A stretch of DNA of 64,000 bases from Hoplostethus atlanticus (Eukaryota > Chordata > Actinopteri > Trachichthyiformes > Trachichthyidae), in assembly GCA_034670405.1 (NCBI GenBank), contig JAXDDX010000087.1, positions 1,488,001-1,552,000 of the forward strand. Direction: 5' to 3'. Positions 9,701-20,800 of the stretch are shown here, piece by piece. Numbering within the stretch: the stretch's first letter is position 1; each line of letters starts with the position of its first letter. The position numbers and the translations under genes are program-made. Under the pieces are notes generated by a model that did no database searches, had not been told where the DNA came from, and saw only the letters and a list, made by a program, of their open reading frames with translations.

Positions 9701-12464
9701 CAAACTTCTTATGCAGGAGCCCGTTTTAAGAGATGTTCACGGCAAGCGTAGATGCACAGGCTGTTACTTGAACTTGGCACCGGTGTGAATTCCAGGGCTC
9801 TATGAACCAGTCTCCCAGATGACTCATACAGCATGACAAGACATGTCACATCCAAGTTCTGACTGAAGAGACATGGCCATCAGGCATATATGACACAGTT
9901 CTGCATTTATTACTCTAATTCACAGAATTATATAATAACCTCCCTCTCTGTACTCCACAGATTGAGGCGACAAGGTGCAAGAGAACAATATGGCTATAAT
10001 GAGGTAATATATGAATGGCATAGCCAGTTTTGTTTATTATCAAAATCATTGCAAATATTGTCAATATTTGTCAACTGAAATATGTGCACAATCTCATCCT
10101 TGTTATCAGGTTGTTTTGAAAGGAGCGGGGAAGAAGCTGAGCCTTCTTGGTGTAAGTTGAATACTGGGTGATGGGATGGGATGGCTATGAACATTATTGA
10201 AACATGAGAGATGACCAATTTTGGTTAATAAGTAACAAAAGTATAATTTAAAAAGTAGCAGATTTGAGTTTTAGTTAAACAAATATTTTTCAGAGGCAGA
10301 TCTGCTCTGGAGCCAGAAATGGGCGGAGTCAAATAACCAGTTTTTCTGACTTAGCCAACAGTCAAAATTCAATTGAAAACATTTGTTTTTCATTTATTCA
10401 TGACTGCTAGGTATAGGTCTGTATTTAACTGATACAAACAGAAAGCTCATTACCTCAACAGAAGACAATTCAGTTGCATCAAACTCAATTGTGCAACAAA
10501 ATTCGATTATTATCGGGCCATTATCAGGCTATACATAACAAATAGTTTATATCAATCAACATTGTGCATTACTCAACACAAAGCACTTGATTTATTTTTC
10601 AGAACTCAAACAGTGGTCATGGGGTAGGCACATAATGGACGGTCAACAATGACCTTTGGCATTCATGATCATGGAATGTCAGCAGGCTAGCTAACTAGCT
10701 TACCTAGATAGCTATAGACTAGTATGGCTAGTTTGAACTAGTTTGAAGGTCAAGCAGGCTAGCTATCTAACCTAGACAATTTAGCGTGGCTAGATTGCAT
10801 GACTAGAAGGAAGTTATTCTTGTGACCGAGTATGCAGGATATTGTACTGACTTGATGTCAGGAGTCACTATCAGGAGGTATGATAGTGTTTGTGTGGGGG
10901 AACATTGTGTTAACTGAAAAAAGGGGCTGCTCATAACATGTCTTTTCCAATTGCAGCAAACATGTGCCGTGTGTTTAGAAGAGTTTCGCAGCAGGGACGA
11001 GCTTGGAGTGTGTCCATGCTCCCATGCTTTTCACAAGAAGTAAGTTCTCCAGCCTTTTTTGGGGAAATTAAAGGAAACATCTACACTAAAAGATAATTAA
11101 AATATGATATTTCTATGAGCTTGGACAGCTAAATCTATATTTGTGGACATGAACAACTCTTTTTCAAAGCTACAATCCTGAGAACAAGACCCCAATCTGT
11201 GAGTTCATCAAGCAACACTTTGTGGTTTCACAAATTGACAGTTGCAAAGCTAATTTTAGTGACTCAAAATCTCTGTTTCACAGTAAAATAACACCATTCC
11301 CATGGAAAATCACTTTCAGTGCAGCCACTTTGTCCACAAAGTCAGTCTCATATTCATTGCCAATGGATCGGCTCCATAAAGTATTGCTTGGCAGACCACA
11401 AATTACAGTGTTCATCCCTTTGTTTAGTTTTGGTGAAGGCGCCTTGTTGGGCACAAATCTTGACCAAGCTGTTCATAGAAATGACATGCAAATTCCATTT
11501 ATTTTATTCAATTTTTCACTTCACTCAACAGCTGAATCAGCCACAAAAGGATTGGAAAAATGCAATTAATCTGGGACAGTCAGTAAATCTTTCAAAGTGC
11601 CCTGGGGAAGATGACAAGCAAATACTTGATGAGATGTGACCTTGCATATTTAAATATTAACTTATTTTATTCCTGTGTAGAGTTCCTGTGTAGAGCGGCA
11701 TTTACAGCACTGCTTTCAAACCAGTTTGCTTGACTTGCTACCCAACTGTTGCCTACTTTTCTTAACAGTATCAGTAGACTAGACTATAGACTGTTTAACT
11801 ATCCTATCATGGCCATGTATGTAGTTTCACAGAAAGTCAGTTTAAAGCTACACTCATTTTGGTGGCCTCTGTAGCCGCGATCCTTCCCCATTGTCACCCA
11901 TTTGAAACAGTCAAAGAAGCAAAGGGAAATGTCTTTAAGCAATGTCTTTGCTGGCTAGCTGTGGTTATGTTACAACTGCTATACCTCATAGCAGTTGTAA
12001 CATAACCACAGCCTAAATGCTAACTGGCATTGGCTATGCTAGGCTAACATTAATAAAGACGCCGGTGCCACTACATGAAGTTGCCAACACATGAAGTTAT
12101 TTTCTGCAGCTTTTGCCTCTCCTTGAGGTCTTTCCATTGAATAAAGACAGCATTGATATTTATTCATGTTTAATTGCACTGCTGATCAACTTTTTTGCTT
12201 GAAGACTTTCCAAACATCTAACTCTTTTTTTTTTCTGGATGGCTGAGGTCGGAGGCAGTGAAGCCGATCCTGCGGTGCTGCTTGTCCTCCTTATGAAATG
12301 AGAAGATGAGGTAATGTTTATTTCATCTGTCTGTTCTTCTCAGGTGTCTGCTAAAATGGTTAGAGATCCGCAGTGTCTGCCCCATGTGCAACAAGCCCAT
12401 CTGCCGCCTCCAGCCTGACCCCCCGCAGGGGGCTGAAGAGCCACAGAGTCCCCTGGAGGTCTGA
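6727..12464 (+). CDS. rnf122: RING finger protein 122 (membrane RING-H2 E3 ubiquitin ligase)
   Basis: Six coding exons: 6727-6751, 8927-9083, 9961-10003, 10110-10151, 10957-11039 and 12344-12464, all GT-AG with continuous phase, giving 156 codons (human RNF122 is about 155). The start MHPIQWCDG then CLCGLG matches the family N-terminus. A single membrane segment follows ([20 protein letters not shown]), with the basic anchor at the exon 2/3 junction (R-L-R-R). The C3H2C3 RING-H2 domain runs from CAVC through CPCSHAFH to CLLKW and CPMC. The family acts as an E3 ligase at ER/Golgi membranes; that role is inferred from homology. Alternative family member RNF24 is less likely because RNF122 alone has the 'MHPFQWCN-GC-CGLG' type N-terminus. 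Introns carry repeats and two perfect hairpins. Confidence 0.93.
7624..7662. repeat. Perfect 17-bp hairpin with 5-nt loop (rnf122 intron 1)
   Basis: Arm GACAAGTTATACAAGGA (7624-7640) is followed by loop CTCTG and the exact reverse complement (7646-7662). There is no T-run to suggest a terminator and no transposon end next to it. Confidence 0.9.
8058..8082 (+). repeat. (CA)n microsatellite
   Basis: An uninterrupted run of CA dinucleotides inside rnf122 intron 1. Confidence 0.9.
8612..8830 (+). repeat. R1 family copy, rnf122 intron 1
   Basis: Begins near AGACCGATATACAAGG and runs through AGTTTTAGTGTCCCTTGG and GGCTTTTCCACCCTGACAAG to 'ACAATTCTGGAGGG'. The segment CTGGTTGTCTATGGGAAGCC (8718-8737) also occurs reverse-complemented at 52885-52905. 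The copy stops about 100 bp before exon 2. No coding potential. Confidence 0.6.
9155..9530 (+). repeat. R1 family copy, rnf122 intron 2
   Basis: One of the longer R1 copies. A poly-A/(TA)n run (9155-9182) precedes TCTGATAACGGCCAATCAAT, then AGTTTTAGTGTCACATGATG, GAGGCTTTTCTACC, AATTCTGGGGAAACACTGAA and the distal part ATATCAGCTTTCGGCAGCTT. There is no open frame of note. Confidence 0.65.
10258..10805 (+). repeat. R2 family copy, rnf122 intron 4
   Basis: Starts GCAGATTTGAGTTTTAGTT and TTTCAGAGGCAGATCTGCTC, matching the left terminus of the fuller R2 element at 12561. It contains GGGCGGAGTCAAATAACCAG and the shared block around 10680-10760 (AGCAGGCTAGCTAACTAGCT, GATAGCTATAGACTAGTATG). The right end is not clearly present. 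Confidence 0.55.
11958..12012. repeat. Perfect 25-bp hairpin with 5-nt loop (rnf122 intron 5)
   Basis: The left arm 11958-11982 (core GTGGTTATGTTACAACTGC) and right arm 11988-12012 are exact reverse complements around loop ACCTC. It lies in intron 5, between the two RING-encoding exons. Confidence 0.92.
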
Positions 12465-12560
12465 AAGGAGAAATGATTTCCAACACCACTTCATCCTCTT
12501 CAGTCAATGTTCAAGGGTATAGAGGGGCTTGTTTCCATCCCGCCCTTCCCTGTGCTTTCC

Positions 12561-13916
12561 AGCAGATTGGATTTTTTGTTCTACAATCATTTTCAGAGGC
12601 AGAGCTGCTCAGGAGGCAGAAATTATCTCATTGATTGAGTTAAACCTCAGTGGGTGGAGCCAAAGAACCACCGTTTTTCAGAGCAAAAGTTAGCAAACTA
12701 CAAACTTGAATGGCAAAGAAGGAACTCTGGACACAATATAAATCAAAATAAAAATGTACTTTGTTTCTTCATTCATGATCTTGGAAGGTCAGCAGGCTAG
12801 CTAACTAGCTTACCTAGATAGCTATAGGCTAGTATGGCTAGTTTGAACTTGGAAGATCAGCTAGGCTAACTACTAACTAGCTAACTCAATAACTTGAGCT
12901 GATTATCAAATCCAAGAATCTCATGTCGATAATTATGTCCTTGTGGAGAACCAAAGAACGTGAGCACAGAGTAGGCGTGGGCAATAATCGTGTTTATAAT
13001 CGTAATCGCGATTTTAATTATGTAATCGTGGCAAATTTTCAAAATCGTTGATTTCTTTTGTTATTTAGGCTACAAGAACGAGGAACATCTAGAAGCGCCA
13101 GTTAGCAAAGCAACCAGTGTGAGTGTCTGTGTGTGTGTGCGCGCGCATCAGACGTAACATCACTTTCCCGCGAATTAATGGGCCAAATACTTTCCCCAAT
13201 GCGTCGTATTCAGTCACGTCCCTCCGCCCCGTCCAATAACGCCGTGTTCAGACAGGTTTTGACCGTTCATTTTTTGTCATGTGTCAAGCCGGGCAGGAAG
13301 TCAGACAACGGCATAGAGCATCCGGTCAATTTCAAAATAAAACAAATTTCAAAATAAAACAAAAACAAATAAAATTATCGTTCATTAATCGTAATCAAGG
13401 TAAAAGTTTGAAATAATCGCGATACTGATTTTTAGTCATATCGCCCACCCCTAGCACAGAGAACGCTGCTTTACGTTGCACTGTCAAATAGGACGTACAG
13501 GTGTTCATTTTCCCAGCTGTACTATACACTAGAGTGTGGTTGGTGAGTTTTTCAGCCAACTCACCATCTGATGCATCTTTCATTGGCAAGTGAACTTCTG
13601 GAGTCTTTATCTGTCCTCCGTCCTTACTTTCTTTTGTCTTAGCTATCGTACTTTAGCCGTCAGATATTAACCTCAAACGTGTCATGGAGGACTCAAGAAC
13701 ACACTAGAATGCAAATTCAGACCCTCAGTTTGGCTAGATCGCATTTAACCCTAACTCTGCTCTTCTCTTACTCCTTGTTTTTTCACTGGGCTTCAGTCTA
13801 ATGTTACTTAGCCCAGAAAAACTGGTTCCTTGGCCCCGGTCCTTGAGGTTTAACTCAACCAACAAGATTATTTCTGCCTCCAAGAAATGTTTGTAGAACT
13901 AAAACTCCAATCTGCT
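12561..13916 (+). mobile_element. Long-inverted-repeat DNA element R2, interrupted by a hAT MITE
   Basis: The left 130 bp (AGCAGATTGGATTTTTTGTT ... GAGTTAAACCTCA ... CCACCGTTTTTCAG) and the reverse complement of the right 130 bp (AGCAGATTGGAGTTTTAGTT ... GAGTTAAACCTCA ... CCAGTTTTTCTGGG) are clearly homologous, giving long diverged inverted termini. A short CTTTCC lies just outside both edges. Without the inserted MITE (12972-13453) the element is about 0.87 kb and non-coding. It begins about 100 bp after the rnf122 stop codon, so it probably lies in the 3'UTR. Partial relatives are at 3463-3860 and 10258-10805. Confidence 0.65.
12972..13453. mobile_element. hAT-type MITE with perfect 8-bp target duplication
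   Basis: Termini TAGGCGTGGGCAATAATCG and the reverse complement of CATATCGCCCACCCCTA are similar. The 8-bp sequence GCACAGAG flanks both sides (12964-12971 and 13454-13461), the target-site signature of hAT transposition. The subterminal AATCGTAATCGCGAT repeats are characteristic. No transposase frame. It is inserted inside the R2 element. Confidence 0.85.
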
Positions 13917-14545
13917 CCTTTCCAAATCCCCCTAAAAATCACACATGGATACGGACGAAGACGTCTTGACCTTTCATCACAACTCGAGACCCTGGAGCTT
14001 TGAAAGAAGTACATTTAACCACCAGACACCAGCTTTGAAAGTATCAGACCCTCCTTCAGCTCTCCATTGCCCCACATGTGAAGGTACATGCAGAGACTGC
14101 GAAGGCATGCAATGGCGGACAAGAGGACATTTCCAATCAAAATGAAAAGGAGGCCAAAAAGAGACAGTTGTATTTTTTTTTTAAAAACAAAAGAGACATG
14201 GTGTACTAACAAGAAACAGGGATGGTGTCTATTTTGGCTGTAATCTTCCCTTATTGCACATTCAGTAAACTCCATCCCATATTGCCAAGCTGTGTGAAGA
14301 TAGTGACGCCCCCTGATTGGTGAGTGTGTTGAATCCTATGGGGTTTGATTGGAAAAGACCACTACAAGCCACTCCCACGGCTGTCGTCGCACACCTGTCC
14401 AGGGTATCCAGCTACAACCGAGGGTCCCCGAGCGACCCCCGGTCACTAAAACAACACGTCTATATGGTGTATACATAGTCTTTAAGTTATTTCTAAGGAG
14501 TTGTTTTGTATCATAACTGGCTTTCAATAAAAAGTAGAGTGTTTC
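13917..14545 (+). other. rnf122: Probable distal 3'UTR of rnf122
   Basis: This sequence after the R2 insertion has no convincing coding frame. An AATAAA at 14526-14531 could be the rnf122 polyadenylation signal, giving a 3'UTR of about 2 kb that includes the transposon. The short frame starting at 13945 does not resemble any family known to me. Confidence 0.35.
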
Positions 14546-17500
14546 AGTGACGCCTAAAGCGCTTTTGACTGTCATTTCCCCAGAGGTGTCGCATGTTGGG
14601 TGTTTTCGCCAGGACAGAATCGAGCCGACCACTGTGTCTAAGAAGTACTCTCTGCTGCAGTGATATAAATAGGCACATTTCGCTGATATGAAGAGCCTGT
14701 TTCAGCTGGTTTCTTGTCTGAGTGAGGCGCCGCGATAAAGCATCCCTCTCTGTAGTAACCGTTTTCATATGGCGCTCTACGAATACCGTGTAAACTGCTG
14801 AATTTTGGAGTATTTCCCACTTTATGAAAATTGTTTTTGGTGAAGTCGCTTTGGTCCTGGGGCTGGGTTCACTCCCAAGTTATTTTGTCTAGTAATGGAT
14901 ATTTACATTGCAATTTATGGAGCGGCTGTTATTAATATTAACCTGCTATTACCCTATCTTTGTTTTAGGTGAACAGTTGGGACAAACTATTAGTTTTTGG
15001 TCATTTTTATTTTTTAAACTGGCAGGTTATCCATGTTTTTATTCGTAAAATAGCATTTACCCACCTTTCCAAGCTGGTGCAAATCTTTGTGATCAGAATT
15101 CTTAGTATTTATTACAGTGAGTAGTATTAGACTGGTAGACATGATAAGACAATATGAATCAATACTGTTCTGAAAATATTATGTCATTTGTTGGTTTATA
15201 ATGATGATTGTAGTCCTTATGGTCATCACTAACTGCAGCTTATTTTTTTACCCACATTTTCTTGGACCACTAAGTATGCAAGGATGCTGACGTACTTTTC
15301 TGTAAGTGCTCTTAAGTAGGAAGTAGCTAACCAAGTACAGTTACAATGTGGTGAGCCCATAGCTGGTTCAACATGAGGTGTGAATAGTTGAGTGGTGAGG
15401 GAAAAATACCTGTGCTGCTCAGACATGCTGCTATGCTCACCTGTTAGGGGATGTCCTGACTCCAGCAGGCATGTCACTGCAATGTGCAACGCTGAATCCA
15501 GTCTTACTATAATATCCCCCATGATAAAACAAAGGGTGTCTTAGCTGTAGACAGACAACGATCTCTGTGCAATGCAGGCCTAGTTATAATAGGTTTATTA
15601 TGCTTTTTGATGTTTGCAAACCGCACCCAAAATCTACAAGTCACTATAAAAGCCAAGTCCCCTTGAATCAGATAGCTAAAACACACGATATAAATAGAAT
15701 GTTAGACTGTGGAATGAAGGCTGTCTGCTGCACATAGTATGTCCTATAGAAAATCAGACCATTATGAGACAACCATACAACCATTTGCAAGAAAACTTAA
15801 ACTTGCTGTAATATATACTAAAACAATGTTAGGTGAATGCCCCATTCTTACATGATTACAAATAACCTATGAATGTTGTTTTTTTTAAAACCCCTCCGAT
15901 CTTCAAATCGACAATGAAACTCCTGTATGTTTTTTATTTTTTATTGTTATTTATTTGCTTCTTTAATTTATTTGTTTGCATGCTGCTCAGTCGTTTTCAG
16001 AGTATATTGCATGTATTTTGTAATGCCTTTTTGATTGTGGTTCATTAAAAAAAACGTGCGTTCTGATTGGATGCTTATTTTCGTCACCCGACCCGGAAGT
16101 CCCTGACCACCTAAAACAAATCTGCTCCAATTCAAGCCAGACAGAATAAAACCGGAAATAAGATAATTTTGCCTGCAAAATAAAAGCAGGAAATTTGTCA
16201 CTCCTGGAAAAAGTGTACAGAATACGAAACAAACAATATTCAGTCAAATTCTATCTGTTAAATAGTTAGAAAAAAGAATATACTGTGTTATGTGCTGTAG
16301 TTACTATTATTTAATTCATACATCTCTACTTAATATGTCCTTGACACGTTGGAATTGTTAATTGTATTATGTTTGATACCCCAAATTTAATTTTTTTATC
16401 TATAATCTATTTTTCGTGTTGTATGCTATTTCTATTTGCATCTTACTTGACGCTTCAAAACTAGCGTTGCTAGTGTCATCTTAAGAGCCAGGGTTGCTAG
16501 CAACAGGTGGATTTGATGCAGGCTTATGTATGAATTTGTCTAACTTGGGCAGTTTTTCCTCCTCGGGTTTATTTCTTTTCATTGTTTCACCGCATTTGTG
16601 ATGAGGCATCTTAGTTAGCATGATTGACTTCCAAGCTAACATACATTAAGCCTAAGTGATGTTCACAAGTCTAACTTAACAGTCGGCAATCATAAGTGCA
16701 TACTGTCTGATGTGTAACCTCTGCCTAATGTCCCTTCATTCTCCCCGCTATATCATGCTGAAAAGAAAGATCATGATTCTGTACTGAAATTGTAAACTTA
16801 AGTGTTATACATTCATTAATAAATTACATTTTGTAATGTAATGTGTAATTTCACAATAAAGTTGGGTGATTGAAATTGGATGTTGACGCAATGACAAAAA
16901 CATGCCTGTGATACATAGCTTGAGATTGGCATATATATAGAGACACGTTACAGAAACACAGCATGACTGCAAACTACAGTTGTTAGTAAATCATTCAATG
17001 CCTGGAGGCCCACCTTGTATATATATGCACTATATGCTATTTATCTATATTTTTTGCACTACGCACCATATATTTTATTTATACTGTACATATCTAGTGT
17101 ATTCATCTCACTCTGTTCATACTGTTTATACTGCCATTATTGTTTATACTGTATATATCTAGAGTATTCATTTCACACTGTTCATACTTTTAATATTGTC
17201 CATAGTGTATGTATTTTAAGCATATTCATATCTATCCCTTACTGCTTATTTAATATTTAATATTTATATTACCACTATACATATGTACATACTCTGATTC
17301 ATGCCAGTGGGTGCATGGTGTTTCCTGATGAAACAATGCCGTACAGACGGGTACATTTGAGAACACCGAAAACATATTCGACATAACAGTGGTTTTATTT
17401 TGAAGATTTGGCCGGAAATTACATTTTATTCCGTACACTTGACTCTAGGGAGGGAAATTGAGCATGGTAACAAAGTAACGACGATAAAGTTAATAAGTAA

Positions 17501-17640
17501 CTTTACTTTGTGTTAGGATGTTATTGCTTTCGGATAGTAGCAAAGAACAGGACACATATTCCTTGTTTTAATTAATCTGCAGCCTAAAAACACGTATATG
17601 TTTTTCACTATTTAAGACTATTAGCAAGCTAGCCGGCTAG
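14546..17640. other. Intergenic region rnf122-pcgf6
   Basis: I see no gene here. 14560-14820 is slightly CpG-rich without a supported exon. 16985-17290 is a degenerate tandem-like AT-rich repeat with recurring 'GTTCATACTGTTTATACTG' and 'TATATCTAGAGTATTCAT' units. The remainder is AT-rich with no recognised structure. Confidence 0.5.
16985..17290. repeat. Degenerate tandem repeat, unit about 50-65 bp
   Basis: Recurring motifs (TATATCTAGTGTATTCATCT, TGTTCATACTGTTTATACTG, CATATCTAGAGTATTCAT-like) appear in order several times, each diverged. The frames that cross it are tyrosine-rich low-complexity artefacts. Confidence 0.55.
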
Positions 17641-17800
17641 CCAAGCTAACCTCAACGTCAGCTGACCGGCGCCGAAGACCACTTCGCCGAGTAGACCAAA
17701 GTTTTATTTTTTTCAAGAAAGTACCTTAATGGGATAATTGCTCTCATATTAATAAAAGAAAACGGAAATTTGTACCAGTGCTGGGCACGTGTCGTTAGGA
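17640..17800 (+). promoter_or_regulatory. pcgf6: Putative pcgf6 promoter/5'UTR
   Basis: CpG density rises from about 17640 (GACCGGCGCCGAAGACC) through exon 1 and into intron 1, after long AT-rich DNA. No TATA box is evident. The exact transcription start is not visible. Confidence 0.4.
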
Positions 17801-20800
17801 ATGTCATCGCCGACACATGGTCATCACAGCAGCAGCCACCATGGGTCACCGAACATATCAGATAGTGACTCAGAGGACGAGGTGCGTTACCAAATAATGT
17901 TATGTTGTGTTTTCTGCCCACTCTGCTCCCATTCACATTAATCAATACGCCCTGTTTTCCTGCTTTTAATGTATTATCATAATCCTATAACTGTGCAGTG
18001 TTACTGTATACGGACTACTCGTGTTAGTGTTATTTCCCCCGTGTTTTCGGGCAAAACTAGGCGGCGCGAATGCAACGGTAAAGGTTTGTTCCTTATTATT
18101 GTCGCCCCGCAGCCCAAGCTTCCTCTCAACCAATTCTACCCGTACATCCGCTGCGCCCTCTGCTGCGGCTTCCTCATCGAGGCGACCACCATCACAGAGT
18201 GCCTGCACACATGTGAGTTTGCCCAGTAAGGTCCCGGGTTTCACGAGGGGGCTCCAGGAGGGGGTCTTGAGTGAATAGTTTATTTTAATCTGCACCGTGC
18301 ATGTATTTGTGAGGTGAGGATCAAAAACTCCTAACGGAAGTAGCCTTAGTGCAATGCTCTCTCCCTTTTTGAGCGGAACAGGATCTAGCCACGATCATCA
18401 TGTATGGGGAGACGGGCAAACCAAAAAATCTGGCAATTTAATTGATTGGCAATGGCACACACTTTGTAGAATAGTACCTTTTTACAAATTACTTAGGATC
18501 CACTTGCACTTATTTCAAAGAAAATTTCAACTTTTACAATTGGTTCACCTGCTTTTCCCCCCCACAATCTTCACCAATATACAGAACCTGTGTGAACCAA
18601 TTTATAAAAGTTGAGATTTTATTAAACTTAAGTGCTGCTCAGTGGAGCACTACTAAGTCGCATAATACCAGTTATGTGCATTTGCCGAGAATCATTAAAT
18701 CGGCAGAGTTTTGAGTGGGAAACAAGTCTATCAGGGCTAGACGGGACCAAATGCATGAAGTCTTGCTTGTTTGTCTCTATCTTTGTTTCTCATGTCGTTT
18801 CCTGTTTCCTGTTTCCATCCAGTTTGCAAAAGCTGCATAGTGAAGCACTTCTTCTACAGCAACAGGTGCCCCACCTGCAGCATCGTGGTCCACCAGACAC
18901 AGCCTCTCTACAACATCAGGTAGATCTGTGTGTTCTCATAACATCTGCAAAAGAATCTGCCAAGAATGAGTTTTTACTGGCCAAAATAATCAGATATGTT
19001 TTTCATAGAAATATACCACCCTAACCATTTTCGATGCTATTTCCTGCAGGCCTGACAGACAGCTGCAGGATATTGTTTACAAAATGGTTCCCTCTCTTGA
19101 GGAATGTAAGTACATGCAATCACACGCCTAAGTCATTTATGTGAAAGAAGTTCTGATGACCTGTCTGGGAATGGGGGGGATTCTGGGAAATATATTAATA
19201 TTAATATATTATGGTGATTATGGCAAAACATTAGGCAGCTCAAGTGCTTCTGTTTTTTTCCCCTGTGCTTCGGTTTCTGTTTGAGTTGCTCATTCTAATG
19301 TGAAATCCTTCTGTTTGCTCAACAGTGGAGAGAGAACAAATGTTTAACTTCTACAAACAGAGAGGGCTGGAGGTGCCAAAACTAGGTAAAACACTTAAAC
19401 CTTAACAGGGCAGATAAACAAGTTTGAGACAGTGTTGGCTATTCTGTTTCTTACCTGGGTGTGTGTGATTATTCTTAAACGTTGTAATGCCACGTTTCTT
19501 AACATTCTCTCTCACTTGACAAATATCAGATATCGCTGTATTTTAATGCGTTATGGAAGCATATAGTTGCTTGATTAAAATTTGAATGCAAATTGGAGAA
19601 GGTAACACTAAACATGTCATCCCCCAATCAGTGCTCCGCCATGGTTATGTAGAGTCATGGAATTTTCCCTCACAGTGGGAATCCTGGATCATGTCTTACT
19701 CTACCTCCTATATATCTCCCTCAATCACAAGTCCTTTCTTTCCTCCCTTGCAGCGGTGGTTTGCCCTCCAGGTCCCGCTGTGTTGAAGAGGCAGAAGAAG
19801 GACATGATTCACCAGTCGGTGTTCACCATTCCCCCCAAGCTGGATGTATCTCTGCTGCTGGAGTTCGTAGGGTGAGGACTGCTACACCCCCAGCATTAGC
19901 CAGTGTACATACATGGAATATAGAACTTATTCACCCCCTAGGAAGTTTGGCACATTTTCTTATGCTACAAAATGTTTAGAATACAATGATGTGGGATTTT
20001 TGTAAATTGATGCAAATTACCTTTTTTTATTTTTTATTTAAGTGGAGTGGAAATAAATCTAGTTTGCATAGGTATTCACCCCCTCTATTCATTTGGATCA
20101 TATTTTCTCATTGGCAAACACATTTCATAACATAGTTATATAAGACATATAGTGTCATACTTCATCCTTAGGTAACAGTGACACATTTTGAATATATTCT
20201 CAGTAGTGTCTTTGTCCAATTTCCCAATTGCCCAGACTTCACCAGCAGATGGCCTCATTGTCTTATATTAACTGTTTGCTTTTCACAAGTTGCAACTATA
20301 ATGACCCTTATTTTGTTTCCAGGGCCGAAGAAGGCGTCAGCGACTACAAGGTAATGAATTCAGACAAGACCCTATTATTGAAAGATAATAAGAAATAATA
20401 ATAATAATACATTTATTTTATATAGCGCTTTTCTGAGTACCCAAAGACGCTTAACATAAAATCACAAAGATTAAAAACAACCAATATTACAATAAAATAT
20501 CCTGTTTTGTGTTTGCCTAATCACATCCTGCTCATTGTGATGCTTCCTGACATCCTGACATCCCCTTGTCCGTTGTCCAGCCGCTGGAGAGGCGCTACAT
20601 TCGTGTGTCGGGCGAGGCCACCGTGCGCCACGTGGAGCTGTTCATCAGGAGGAAGATGGAGCTGAGCCCGACCTGCCAGGTCAGTCCGTCAGAGCAGGGC
20701 CTCTCATGATCTCAGCATTGCTCCAGACTGTCACCCCAGGCAGACCTGGCAACATGCCAGCAAGGGGATTAGACTAGTGTGTAGGGTGACTGGGTTCAGA

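Noticed and set aside
13945-14145. 66-codon frame with CPTCEGTCRDC
   Set aside because: Cys spacing does not match a zinc finger I know, and it sits in the probable rnf122 3'UTR.
16985-17290. CRISPR-like spaced repeats
   Set aside because: Units are diverged, irregular and AT-rich in a vertebrate genome; degenerate tandem repeat instead.
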